A stretch of 36,890 nucleotides of DNA from a virus, in IMG/VR virus record IMGVR_UViG_3300000265_000008, positions 1 to 36,890 of that record, one strand, 5' to 3'. Of the stretch, positions 29,763 to 35,468 are shown piece after piece. Numbering within the stretch: the stretch's first letter is position 1; each line of letters begins with the position of its first letter. The notes beneath the pieces are model-generated. The model was not told where the DNA came from. It ran no database searches and saw only the letters and a list, made by a program, of their open reading frames with translations. The translations under genes were made by a program, and so were the position numbers.

Positions 29763-31571
29763 TTACTCTGTGTAAATCGTGAGTGAACTCTTTGGAATAT
29801 CAACATCGAGATAGACTTCTCTTGAAGCACTAATATCATTACTTAATGGGATAGTTCTAACTTCAATTCTATTATCAAAGAAACTGCCTTTGATAATAGT
29901 CAAATCATATAATTTGATCTCCCCATTCTTATAGTCAACCGTTCCAACAGAATCGTTTAAAACGATTTTCTCACCTGAGATAGAGTCTATTCTATATAGG
30001 ACGATTTTGCCAGCACGATCTTCGAGATACACCGTATAAAGAGGATATTCACTAACGATAAATCCTGTTGATTGCACAATTATGTCCTCATCACAGGTAT
30101 CATCAAAAGCATTTTGATAGCAGAGTTCATAAAAGAACTTACTATTAATCTGAGGATAAAAATCTTTTCTCATCTTGACTGTAGTAAGATTACTATTAAT
30201 ACTACGATCAGCATCATCAATTACACTAACAAACTTAGAGAATCTAAATTTACCGTTGAACTTCTCTGTACTAGAAGAAGTAATGTATTGCTCAAGTCCT
30301 CCAATAACTTTAGATTTAATTTCATCTTTACTTTGATTAGTCTTAATTTTGGAGTAATAAATTCTGGAAGTTAATTCAACATACAAAATGGAAGCATCAA
30401 TAACTACAGGAGTAATAGATGCTACAATATAAGGTTTTAATTTATCTACGATTTCTTTTTTAGTCGCAGAACTTAAACGTCTTGCAGTAGAAGGTTTGAC
30501 AGCAATTTTAACTTTGCCGTATTCAGGAGGATTATCTTCTTCACCACCAAAAGTAATGATATCAGCAATAGCAGGATAGATATCTCTCACAATTGCTGCA
30601 TAATCTTCAGCAGTGACTGCTCTGTTTTGAGTTCCATAGAACTTAGGAGCATTGAACTTGATCTTTGCAACAGATTCAATATCTGTGCCCCCTACTGCGA
30701 CCTCTACGAGGTCTGTTGCTGAAGTATAGTCAATACTAAAGTTGTAGTTAGAATTGCCTTGTGAGTCCTCCAGGATGCCGTTAAAGGTAAATGCTCTTGC
30801 ACCATTAGAATCAGGACCATTTGTTGACAGATAAGTAATCTCTACTAAATTGCCAGACTCAAGTTGTCTACCCAAGACACCATCACCAAAGAAGACTTCA
30901 TACTGCTCATCTTCAATTTCTTCAACATAAAAGACATTGGAATTACCGTCAATATCTAAAATGCTTTCTGCACGAGCATAAACTTCTCCAACTGTGCTCT
31001 GGATTGATGGGAAAATACGGACTCTAAGAGACGAAAGGTCTGCGTTTGGGTTTCTGATCGCAAAACGGTTTGAACGTGCTGCATTGACCGTATATCTGTC
31101 AGTTATGAAGGATCCTTCATAAACATCAATACCATCAAATGTTGCAATGTTATTAATTACAGGAACTTTGATATCATCTACTACCACAAAGTTATAAATG
31201 GTATTATCAAAAGATGAGTTGAAACCTGATCCTTTTTTCAGAATAATTTCTTTAGGTGCAGTATTTGAGAATACCGCACGAAAGTTTAAATTTGCTTTTG
31301 GTGATGTTGCTGACTTGGGAGTGTAACCCAACTGCTTTGCCAGTGCCACCACATTGTCCCTGAGCGTTGCCGAATCTAGGAACGTCTCATTCACCACCAT
31401 ATTGGTGTTAAATGCTGTGTAATACGTATTATACGCTAATACGTCGAGAAGATTAGACCATACTGAACCTTCAAAATCAAAATCAGTAAACTCTCCTTGA
31501 GATCTCAAGTATTCTTTGAGTGCAGTCTTGATATCTGCAAAGTCTAGGTTTGATAGCTGAACGTATGGCAT
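29763..31571 (-). CDS. 6: baseplate wedge protein gp6
   Basis: This 602-residue protein (T4 gp6 has 660) starts MPYVQLSNLDFADIKTALKEYL. Conserved features of the gp6/baseplate J family are visible: F-E-G-S-V-W-S-N-L-L-D-V-L-A-Y-N-T at about residues 35-51, the F-L-D-S-A-T-L-R-D-N-V-V-A-L-A helix at about 64-78, V-F-F-G-D-G-V-L-G at about 226-234, and R-A-V-T-A-E-D-Y-A-A-I-V at about 316-327. In T4, gp6 dimers form the inner ring that ties the six wedges together and binds gp25 and gp53. The ATG overlaps the gp25 stop by one base, and the next gene starts 6 nt after its stop. Confidence 0.93.
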   Translation of the reverse strand: MPYVQLSNLDFADIKTALKEYLRSQGEFTDFDFEGSVWSNLLDVLAYNTYYTAFNTNMVVNETFLDSATLRDNVVALAKQLGYTPKSATSPKANLNFRAVFSNTAPKEIILKKGSGFNSSFDNTIYNFVVVDDIKVPVINNIATFDGIDVYEGSFITDRYTVNAARSNRFAIRNPNADLSSLRVRIFPSIQSTVGEVYARAESILDIDGNSNVFYVEEIEDEQYEVFFGDGVLGRQLESGNLVEITYLSTNGPDSNGARAFTFNGILEDSQGNSNYNFSIDYTSATDLVEVAVGGTDIESVAKIKFNAPKFYGTQNRAVTAEDYAAIVRDIYPAIADIITFGGEEDNPPEYGKVKIAVKPSTARRLSSATKKEIVDKLKPYIVASITPVVIDASILYVELTSRIYYSKIKTNQSKDEIKSKVIGGLEQYITSSSTEKFNGKFRFSKFVSVIDDADRSINSNLTTVKMRKDFYPQINSKFFYELCYQNAFDDTCDEDIIVQSTGFIVSEYPLYTVYLEDRAGKIVLYRIDSISGEKIVLNDSVGTVDYKNGEIKLYDLTIIKGSFFDNRIEVRTIPLSNDISASREVYLDVDIPKSSLTIYTE

Positions 31572-31963
31572 TATCGAGTTCTCTCTAGGAAGAATTCTAT
31601 GGCAACAGGAAAGTCTTCTCTACCAATAATTTCAAATTCTAAGGCAACATCGAATCCGTTATCCTCAAAATTAGCATCAACATCTAAACTAGTGATCGCA
31701 ATTCTGGGTTCAAACTCGTTTAAAGTTTCGCGAATATCATCACCAACATCACCAGCAGATGCTGCATCTAAGTTCTCAAATAATAACTTACGAAGATTAG
31801 AACCCAAATTTGGTTTAAACGGTCTCTCGCCTTTTGATGTGAGTAGCAAATTGACAACTGCTTGTTTAATTGCAGCATCATCCTTCTTGACAATTAAGTC
31901 ACCTGTTACTGGATGAGGTTTGAATGTAATATTCAAATCCTTGAAGGTTTGAAACTTTGCCAC
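31571..31963 (-). CDS. 25: baseplate wedge protein gp25
   Basis: At 130 residues this matches T4 gp25 (132). The GPW/gp25 domain covers most of the chain: G-E-R-P-F-K-P-N-L-G-S-N-L-R at residues 45-58 and the E-P-R motif at residues 85-87 are the family signatures, also shared with TssE of type VI secretion. gp25 links the baseplate wedge to the sheath start and binds gp6. The gene heads the gp25-gp6 pair, with a promoter-like GCTAAATA 24 nt upstream. The start MAKFQTFKDLNITF is the only sensible one. Confidence 0.95.
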   Translation of the reverse strand: MAKFQTFKDLNITFKPHPVTGDLIVKKDDAAIKQAVVNLLLTSKGERPFKPNLGSNLRKLLFENLDAASAGDVGDDIRETLNEFEPRIAITSLDVDANFEDNGFDVALEFEIIGREDFPVAIEFFLERTR

Positions 31964-31987
31964 ACGAATAGTAGACTTTATCTTATC

Positions 31988-31995
31988 TATTTAGC
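31988..31995 (-). promoter_or_regulatory. late-promoter-like element GCTAAATA upstream of gp25
   Basis: The minus strand has GCTAAATAGATAAG between the stop of the 41-residue gene and the gp25 ATG. The octamer equals that upstream of the fibre-like gene at 4667-4674 and is one base from the consensus late -10. The intergenic location makes it a fair candidate. Confidence 0.5.
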
Positions 31996-32009
31996 ACCCT
32001 ATCAACTAT

Positions 32010-32135
32010 CTAGTCTTTTACTTCCTTCTTCTCCTTTTGGTATTTCTTTAACCAATAATCACTTGCTGGTTGTGTGATGAGTGTCATACCAGATTTGATA
32101 AATGATTTGCTTTTATCTGTTGGACTATTTGCCAT
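32010..32135 (-). CDS. 41-residue small protein upstream of gp25
   Basis: The minus strand reads an ATG at 32135 preceded by a strong ribosome site (TAGGAG, about 9 nt upstream) and runs 41 codons to TAG. The product starts MANSPTDKSKSFIKSGM, has a middle TLITQPASDYWLKKY and ends in a Lys/Glu-rich tail. It is basic and has no membrane segment. It overlaps the end of the preceding gene by 11 nt, a normal phage arrangement. The function is unknown; the strong ribosome site and dense packing are the reasons for calling it. Confidence 0.72.
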   Translation of the reverse strand: MANSPTDKSKSFIKSGMTLITQPASDYWLKKYQKEKKEVKD

Positions 32136-32562
32136 GAACTATTCTCCTATACAGTGTTGGTGACCAATGTTTATAATAATCGGTCTTATGCAATTGTTCC
32201 CTTGCCTTTTTTAATTTAGCAAGTTTTTGAACCAGTAGTAAGTTTCCTCTACCAAAATTACTCTGCACTCCATTTATAAACGTTGCGTCATCCATATGAT
32301 CATCAAGAACAATATACTTGTCTTGACTCATATTAAGTTCCGCAACCCGTTGCAACATCATGCATTCAGAAATGTCATCTTCTAAAATATACACTATAAC
32401 GTCTACATGTGGTAATGAATTCAGAGTCACCCTCCGCAAATTACACTCTTCTATATGTACAGACGCAGAAAAAGCATAGGGACAAATGGAATATCCACCG
32501 AGTTCCCTATGCTCCTTAGAAATATACTTAATCCATTCCTTAACTTTACTTACCTTGTCCAC
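32125..32562 (-). CDS. 145-residue conserved-looking protein with an ICPYA motif, GTG start proposed
   Basis: The frame is open upstream to 32790, but the upstream part overlaps the 48-residue gene and the end of the PAAR-like gene out of frame. I therefore place the start at GTG 32562 (VDKVSKVKEWIKYISKEH); ATG 32601 is the alternative. Key features are L-G-G-Y-S-I-C-P-Y-A-F at about residues 21-31, V-D-V-I-V-Y-I-L-E-D-D at about 55-65, G-R-G-N-L-L-L-V-Q-K-L at about 104-114, and an end rich in Lys, His and Tyr. The Cys-Pro-Tyr-Ala motif hints at a metal or thiol site, but no function is assigned. It overlaps both neighbours slightly, consistent with coupled translation. Confidence 0.65.
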   Translation of the reverse strand: MDKVSKVKEWIKYISKEHRELGGYSICPYAFSASVHIEECNLRRVTLNSLPHVDVIVYILEDDISECMMLQRVAELNMSQDKYIVLDDHMDDATFINGVQSNFGRGNLLLVQKLAKLKKAREQLHKTDYYKHWSPTLYRRIVHGK

Positions 32563-32692
32563 GATACATTTTCTTTTTACTATTTCTACTAGTAGCAGCA
32601 TACTTCGTGTGCTTCCCACAACCCTGTCGGGTTTTCTTCGGAGTAGCTTCGATAAATGTTCCGTTGCCTGAGAGTGAAGGACGCTTTGCCAT
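32546..32692 (-). CDS. 48-residue basic cyanophage microprotein
   Basis: The ATG at 32692 opens a 48-codon gene ending TAA at 32546. The product starts MAKRPSLSGNGTFIEATPKK and ends with K-K-K-M-Y-R-G-Q-G-K. I recall near-identical N-termini in other T4-like cyanophages, where the protein is a conserved hypothetical. It is strongly basic, so nucleic acid or capsid-surface binding is conceivable but unproven. It is followed by an overlapping gene (17 nt overlap). Its reality is the main reason to reject the long start of that next gene. Confidence 0.8.
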   Translation of the reverse strand: MAKRPSLSGNGTFIEATPKKTRQGCGKHTKYAATSRNSKKKMYRGQGK

Positions 32693-32728
32693 GAATCATA
32701 TTTGAACGACTCATATATTATACCATAC

Positions 32729-33118
32729 TTATGGTGCTGCTGCACCTGCTGCACCCGCACCAGTCTGAAATTGAACACTCGATGGGGCAAACGGTGCAGT
32801 CAGTGGTCTGGGTGTGCCAGCAATAAATGCCTCGTCTCCCTGTAATGCTGGTTTTAACTTGTTAAAATATATCGACTGATTGATCAATATCTTGATGATT
32901 CGTGTGCCTGCAGTGGGATCAATACATGGAACAATCGGAGTCGTTGGAACACCAGGGACAGGAGTGAGTACAGTACCCTCTACATAATACTTCGCAGGTT
33001 GTTTGTCTATAAAAATCCCAGAAGTTAATGGAACCCCTCCTAATGGTGCTGCAGCAAACGTGCATGTCGCATTCGTGCTGATCGTATCAACCGTTCCTGG
33101 AATAACTAGTGCTGGCAT
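32729..33118 (-). CDS. possible PAAR-like tail-spike tip protein (129 aa)
   Basis: The protein starts MPALVIPGTVDTISTNATC. It has two motifs resembling the PAAR beta-hairpin consensus (V-x-V-N-G-K-P-x-A-x-x-G-D): I-F-I-D-K-Q-P-A-K-Y-Y-V-E-G at about residues 35-48, and S-I-Y-F-N-K-L-K-P-A-L-Q-G-D at about 82-95. Cys and Pro-rich loops and an Ala/Gly-rich tail (GAGAAGAAAP) follow. In T4 the PAAR protein gp5.4 caps the central spike below gp5. Location just upstream of baseplate genes fits. The match is weak by eye, and the canonical paired His/Cys metal ligands are not clear, so treat it as tentative. Confidence 0.55.
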   Translation of the reverse strand: MPALVIPGTVDTISTNATCTFAAAPLGGVPLTSGIFIDKQPAKYYVEGTVLTPVPGVPTTPIVPCIDPTAGTRIIKILINQSIYFNKLKPALQGDEAFIAGTPRPLTAPFAPSSVQFQTGAGAAGAAAP

Positions 33119-33330
33119 AACTTATGCATAAGATGAACCTTAGAATCCTGTGCAGTCATCTCTACAACTGCACGAACTTCCTGCAACTGTATATAGGTGT
33201 CATTTAAAAAACTTACTAAATTTTCATGATTCTTACTGCCAGGACGACAATACATTAATGCTGCAGGTTCTTCACATTCCTTCAGTCTCTTCTCCAAGGA
33301 ATTCAATCTGACTGTCAGTTCTTGCTCCAT
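33106..33330 (-). CDS. 74-residue hypothetical protein, predicted coiled coil
   Basis: It starts MEQELTVRLNSLEKRLKECEE, a clear heptad-like helix, and the middle holds C-R-P-G-S-K-N-H-E-N-L-V-S-F-L-N followed by another helix. No known family is recognised. It overlaps the upstream gene by 59 nt and the downstream PAAR-like gene by 13 nt. AAGGA lies about 11 nt before the ATG, which supports the long start despite the overlap. Co-transcription with baseplate genes allows, but does not prove, a virion or assembly role. Confidence 0.68.
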   Translation of the reverse strand: MEQELTVRLNSLEKRLKECEEPAALMYCRPGSKNHENLVSFLNDTYIQLQEVRAVVEMTAQDSKVHLMHKLCQH

Positions 33331-33526
33331 CTTTAAAACTTTCCTTATAATTTACACCGTATGCCCCGAAGGCACTCGAAATATCTACTACAGGCGCAGT
33401 ATCTGCCGCATTGAAGTAGTCTGTCGCAGCATCTTCGATCGCATCGGCAAATTCATTGAACTCATCGAACTTCTGCTCCTTTAAAGTTCCGTCCTTGGTC
33501 TTGTAAGTGATTTTGTGGTTTTCCAT
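33272..33526 (-). CDS. 84-residue acidic hypothetical protein
   Basis: It starts MENHKITYKTKDGTLKEQKF, suggesting a beta-hairpin, followed by F-D-E-F-N-E-F-A-D-A-I-E-D-A-A-T-D-Y, an acidic helix, and an end with V-N-Y-K-E-S-F-K-D-G. It is highly acidic and soluble, with no membrane segment. It begins one base after the stop of the 38-residue gene, so the two are probably co-translated. Similar short acidic proteins occur in cyanophage baseplate operons; the function is unknown. Confidence 0.72.
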   Translation of the reverse strand: MENHKITYKTKDGTLKEQKFDEFNEFADAIEDAATDYFNAADTAPVVDISSAFGAYGVNYKESFKDGARTDSQIEFLGEETEGM

Positions 33527-33527
33527 A

Positions 33528-33644
33528 TTAGTTACTATCGTCGAAAATTGAAATTACTGCAGTCCACACTGAGTGGAAAAGAACATACAGAAAAAATTTA
33601 CTGTCCTGATCCTTTTTCTTATGTTTCGATGGTGCTTGTGCCAT
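33528..33644 (-). CDS. 38-residue microprotein with one hydrophobic segment
   Basis: The ATG at 33644 has GAGG 6 nt upstream and runs 38 codons to TAA. The N-terminus is basic (MAQAPSKHKKKDQD). Residues 17-34 (F-F-L-Y-V-L-F-H-S-V-W-T-A-V-I-S-I-F) form a plausible single membrane segment or an amphipathic helix, followed by an acidic DDSN end. The positive-inside pattern suggests the N-terminus in the cytoplasm if it inserts in the membrane. It sits immediately before the acidic 84-residue gene. The function is unknown. Confidence 0.68.
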   Translation of the reverse strand: MAQAPSKHKKKDQDSKFFLYVLFHSVWTAVISIFDDSN

Positions 33645-33777
33645 GATTAACCTCATGATATCTCATTATATATCCTCGTAGCCATTTTAATATATGTCCC
33701 CTAAGTATACTCTCAGTTTCTTTGAGACATAACATAATATAACTAATTTCTTCCTTGAATGTTATCGAGGTTTTCAT
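33619..33777 (-). CDS. possible 52-residue first gene of the late baseplate operon
   Basis: The same frame is open back to an ATG at 33846, but that start lies upstream of the GATAAATA late promoter, so I prefer ATG 33777 (MKTSITFKEEISYIML). The product is an amphipathic helical protein (K-E-E-I-S-Y-I-M-L-C-L-K-E, then I-L-K-W-L-R-G-Y-I-M-R-Y-H). There is no good ribosome site and no recognised family. Its 3' end overlaps the 38-residue gene by 26 nt. It may be real or may be untranslated leader. Confidence 0.42.
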   Translation of the reverse strand: MKTSITFKEEISYIMLCLKETESILRGHILKWLRGYIMRYHEVNHGTSTIET

Positions 33778-33823
33778 TGCAAAATTTTCTGGGGAGATTT
33801 TTTTATATTGGAGGGACCCGAAG

Positions 33824-33831
33824 TATTTATC
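33824..33831 (-). promoter_or_regulatory. late promoter GATAAATA at the head of the baseplate operon
   Basis: The minus strand reads GATAAATACTT, matching the cyanophage late consensus NATAAATA and the C-T that follows it in T4. It lies 67 nt downstream of a terminator and upstream of the first small genes of the baseplate run, exactly where an operon promoter is expected. Confidence 0.65.
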
Positions 33832-33897
33832 TCGCTTGGGTAACACTTTGTAGGTTAGAGTACGACTAGGAGTCCCGCTCGGCGTTTGGGGGTATAC

Positions 33898-33924
33898 AAA
33901 AAAGGGGGCATATTACTGCCCCCT
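33898..33924 (-). terminator. rho-independent terminator
   Basis: On the minus strand an 8-bp G+C-rich stem (GGGGGCA paired with TGCCCCC plus one A-T pair) with a 6-nt loop is followed by six T residues (33903-33898). It begins 5 nt after the stop of the gene at 33929-34129. It separates the small-gene region on the right from the late baseplate operon on the left. Confidence 0.88.
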
Positions 33925-33928
33925 GTGT

Positions 33929-34129
33929 TTAACTTAGTGCTGTGAGTGATCTTCTCAATTGTCGCTTAATCTGTGCAATGGCATAGTTATCACTTGGTGT
34001 CTTTGAGCATGTCTGAACTAAACCTAGATCAGGGTGTTTGTATTTCAAATGCTTAGAATCGTCGATGCAGATGAGACCTTCGGCAAACATGATTGAATCA
34101 ACTGTCTTGCGATACTTCCTGATGTTCAT
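33929..34129 (-). CDS. 66-residue protein, distantly HicA-like
   Basis: The protein starts MNIRKYRKTVDSIMFAEGL and contains S-K-H-L-K-Y-K-H at about residues 25-32, followed by S-K-T-P-S-D-N-Y-A-I and I-K-R-Q-L-R-R. This order (short helix, K/H-rich strand, strand, SPSD turn, basic helix) recalls small dsRBD-fold HicA-type proteins seen in phages. No HicB partner is visible next to it, so a toxin-antitoxin role is not supported. It is the last gene before the terminator at 33898-33924. Confidence 0.65.
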   Translation of the reverse strand: MNIRKYRKTVDSIMFAEGLICIDDSKHLKYKHPDLGLVQTCSKTPSDNYAIAQIKRQLRRSLTALS

Positions 34130-34162
34130 GTGATGTAGTGTGATGGGGTTAGTGTAGAGAAA

Positions 34163-34369
34163 TCAGACGAGGGCGTACTTGTTAACCCATACGCCTGCGC
34201 TCTGCTTCAGATTCAGGATGAGGCGCAGCATGTCACGGCGTCTCACCTTGTGGTTGCTGTAGTGAGGTGACTGCCAGAAGACCATGCATTGACGGGTCAT
34301 CGGGTAGAGTCTGATCTCTTGGGTTGCACTGCTCTGAGGCGTGGCGATGATGATGACTGGGTTGGGCAT
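34163..34369 (-). CDS. 68-residue hypothetical protein
   Basis: The protein starts MPNPVIIIATPQSSATQEI and has R-L-Y-P-M-T-R-Q-C-M-V-F-W, then K-V-R-R-R-D-M-L-R-L-I-L and G-V-W-V-N-K-Y-A-L-V. It is basic. Codons here are markedly richer in G+C than in the structural genes. An A/C-rich leader (ACACAACCAACAGCAC) precedes the ATG, as for its neighbours, with no Shine-Dalgarno. The function is unknown. Confidence 0.6.
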   Translation of the reverse strand: MPNPVIIIATPQSSATQEIRLYPMTRQCMVFWQSPHYSNHKVRRRDMLRLILNLKQSAGVWVNKYALV

Positions 34370-34393
34370 GTGCTGTTGGTTGTGTTCTTTGAT

Positions 34394-34404
34394 AGTCTAC
34401 AGGG
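34394..34404 (-). repeat. intergenic CCCTGTAGACT element, copy A
   Basis: The minus strand has GCCCTGTAGACT here. It is the most diverged of four copies because GACC is shortened to GC. It lies between the hairpin after the 73-residue gene and the A/C-rich leader of the next gene. Confidence 0.6.
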
Positions 34405-34429
34405 CAGGGGGTGCTATGCTGCCCCCCTG
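34405..34429 (-). other. G+C-rich hairpin after the 73-residue gene
   Basis: CAGGGGG (34405-34411) pairs with CCCCCTG (34423-34429) around 11 nt. An alternative GGGCAG/CTGCCC pairing is also possible. No T-run follows on the minus strand, so intrinsic termination would be weak. It may protect the 3' end or act in processing. Confidence 0.5.
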
Positions 34430-34439
34430 TAACACTAGT

Positions 34440-34661
34440 TCACAGTTCGGCAAGCATGGCATCCATCTCATCGGTGTCTACGTCATCGGACAACCAGGAG
34501 ATGCCATCGCCTGTGATGTACTCACCGAACTCATCGATGTAACGCTTCGCCCATGCTCTGTACCCTAGATTCTGGTTTGCTTTGGCATGGCGGTAGATCA
34601 TCTCATCGTTGCCGATCCAGAGAGCGACGTTCCATGTTGCGTGGTTTGCCCATCCGTTCAT
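34440..34661 (-). CDS. 73-residue DUF7249-like protein
   Basis: The protein starts MNGWANHATWNVALWIGNDE, the signature of a small family (N-H-A-T-W-N-V-A-L-W-I-x-N-D) that recurs in cyanophages, other phages and plasmids. The middle has Y-R-A-W-A-K-R-Y-I-D-E-F-G and the end V-D-T-D-E-M-D-A-M-L-A-E-L, also typical. No catalytic role is known to me. It is acidic and soluble, and in higher-G+C DNA than the structural genes. Confidence 0.82.
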   Translation of the reverse strand: MNGWANHATWNVALWIGNDEMIYRHAKANQNLGYRAWAKRYIDEFGEYITGDGISWLSDDVDTDEMDAMLAEL

Positions 34662-34705
34662 GCTGTGTCCTGTGTTGTGTTCTCTTGTATTGTAGTCGGT
34701 AGAGG

Positions 34706-34729
34706 GGCGTTGCCTAGGCGAGCAATGCC
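34706..34729 (-). other. hairpin with the stop codon of the next gene in its loop
   Basis: GGCGTTGC (34706-34713) pairs with GCAATGCC (34722-34729), eight positions including one G-T wobble, around an 8-nt loop. The loop contains the TAG stop (34714-34716) of the 75-residue gene. A terminating ribosome would cover this hairpin. Confidence 0.5.
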
Positions 34730-34941
34730 AGCTCCTGGGTTGTCACACTGGAGATGTCCTCTCCTTCATAGACACGAACCCATGGGATGGGTTGCCCTGA
34801 GGTGAGACGCCAGATCATTTGATCACCCTCGCGTTCCTGCTGTCTAATGGCGGCAATGCGGTAGGCACCTGCGATCGTGGGGGTATAGTCTGCCCCGAAC
34901 TCATCAAAGGTGACGAAGGAGGTTGGTTGAACTGCGAACAT
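34714..34941 (-). CDS. 75-residue hypothetical protein
   Basis: I place the start at ATG 34941 (MFAVQPTSFVTFDEFGADYTP). The longer frame to 35010 would translate through the repeated intergenic element. The product has A-G-A-Y-R-I-A-A-I-R-Q-Q-E-R-E-G-D, M-I-W-R-L-T-S-G-Q-P-I-P-W and V-R-V-Y-E-G-E-D-I-S, a compact beta-rich protein. It has no known family. The preceding leader is A/C-rich and lacks a Shine-Dalgarno. It ends in Leu-Ala within the hairpin at 34706-34729. Confidence 0.68.
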   Translation of the reverse strand: MFAVQPTSFVTFDEFGADYTPTIAGAYRIAAIRQQEREGDQMIWRLTSGQPIPWVRVYEGEDISSVTTQELALLA

Positions 34942-34970
34942 GATTTTGTTGGTTGTTTGTTGTTTTAATT

Positions 34971-34985
34971 CTACAGGGTCAGGGA
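34971..34985 (-). repeat. intergenic CCCTGACCCTGTAG element, copy B
   Basis: The minus strand reads TCCCTGACCCTGTAG followed by AATTAAAAC. It directly follows the hairpin at 34985-35003 and precedes a G-poor leader to the ATG at 34941. It is identical over 15 nt to copy C. Confidence 0.75.
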
Positions 34986-35003
34986 GGCAACCCCTAGTTG
35001 CCT
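34985..35003 (-). other. 7-bp hairpin after the 65-residue gene
   Basis: AGGCAAC (34985-34991) pairs perfectly with GTTGCCT (34997-35003), with loop CCCTA. It starts 7 nt past the stop at 35011 and abuts repeat copy B. There is no T-run. Confidence 0.6.
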
Positions 35004-35010
35004 GTGTCAC

Positions 35011-35208
35011 TCATCCGATTGTCCCACCCATCATCATGCTGTATTGTGAGATCTCCTTTACCTCCATGAGCACGTAATCAAACTCACTCTCAAGTTCTGC
35101 CTTGTAGGCATCTGCCGTTGATTGGCAATCAAAGAGGCGAAGGGATCTGATTGCCTCTCCCTCGTAATCAATGCCACCGATGACGACGATGCATTTGGGG
35201 TTGTTCAT
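35011..35208 (-). CDS. 65-residue hypothetical protein (IGGIDYEGE motif)
   Basis: Two in-frame ATGs lie 15 nt apart (35223 and 35208). I choose the second, MNNPKCIVVIGGIDYEGE, because the first falls in a leader shared word for word with the neighbouring gene and its GAGAAACG could serve as a ribosome site. The protein has V-V-I-G-G-I-D-Y-E-G-E at about residues 8-18, then S-L-R-L-F-D-C, A-D-A-Y-K-A-E-L-E-S and D-Y-V-L-M-E-V. This is a small alpha/beta protein of a kind found in several cyanophages. The function is unknown. Confidence 0.7.
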   Translation of the reverse strand: MNNPKCIVVIGGIDYEGEAIRSLRLFDCQSTADAYKAELESEFDYVLMEVKEISQYSMMMGGTIG

Positions 35209-35223
35209 GGTTTCGTTTCTCAT
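35202..35223 (-). repeat. 22-nt leader repeat, copy 1
   Basis: The minus strand has CATGAGAAACGAAACCATGA at the start of the 65-residue gene, and the same sequence precedes the gene at 35277-35468. It contains both candidate ATGs and an internal GAGAAACG. It suggests that one gene start was copied to the other or that the leader is functional. Confidence 0.8.
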
Positions 35224-35227
35224 GCTG

Positions 35228-35251
35228 TTAGTCTACAGGGTCAGGGAGGCA
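35228..35251 (-). repeat. intergenic CCCTGACCCTGTAGACT element, copy C
   Basis: The minus strand reads CCTCCCTGACCCTGTAGACT followed by AACAGC. It is identical over its core to copies B and D. It sits between a small hairpin (AGGGC/GCCCT at 35251-35263) after the 63-residue gene and the duplicated leader of the next gene. Confidence 0.78.
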
Positions 35252-35276
35252 GGGCATTGCCCTATGTGTCAGTGTC

Positions 35277-35468
35277 TCAGTCGTCCATCCCCATTGCTGC
35301 TTTCAGTGTGTTGTATGCATTCAGATAATAGTCTGCATCTGTATCCTTGCCATCGATGCGGCACTGACTAGCAATGGTAAGCAAGGCGGTTCGGATCGTG
35401 CTCCACTTTGCTTCAGTCAGGGTCACAGTGCAAAGGTCAAGTGGGAGGACGTTGGTTCGGACGTTCAT
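35277..35468 (-). CDS. 63-residue hypothetical protein
   Basis: As for its neighbour, two in-frame ATGs exist (35483 and 35468). The second gives MNVRTNVLPLDLCTVTLTE. The body has T-E-A-K-W-S-T-I-R-T-A-L-L-T-I-A-S-Q, then R-I-D-G-K-D-T-D-A-D-Y-Y-L-N-A-Y-N-T-L, a helical hairpin of a type common in small cyanophage proteins. There is no catalytic motif. It is in high-G+C sequence. Confidence 0.7.
   Translation of the reverse strand: MNVRTNVLPLDLCTVTLTEAKWSTIRTALLTIASQCRIDGKDTDADYYLNAYNTLKAAMGMDD

Noticed and set aside
3090-31916. Numerous plus-strand open frames of 60-125 codons across the structural region
   Set aside because: They lie opposite long minus-strand genes, have no ribosome sites, show low-complexity Ser/Leu/Ile-rich products, and are expected as shadows in A+T-rich coding DNA.
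32563-32790. N-terminal extension of the ICPYA protein to ATG 32790
   Set aside because: It overlaps the recognisable 48-residue gene and the end of the PAAR-like gene in other frames, and the sequence there lacks protein-like character in this frame.
33778-33846. Longer start at 33846 for the 52-residue frame
   Set aside because: It would begin upstream of the GATAAATA late promoter, so the operon transcript would not contain that ATG.
33840-33905. Possible tRNA between the terminator and the late promoter
   Set aside because: No cloverleaf with a T-loop GTTCGAAT-like core or matched acceptor stem could be drawn on either strand.
33929-34129. HicA/HicB toxin-antitoxin pair
   Set aside because: The single gene is only distantly HicA-like and there is no HicB-like antitoxin beside it.
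34942-35010. N-terminal extension of the 75-residue gene to 35010
   Set aside because: It would translate the conserved hairpin and CCCTGTAGA element; neighbouring junctions show that this stretch is intergenic.
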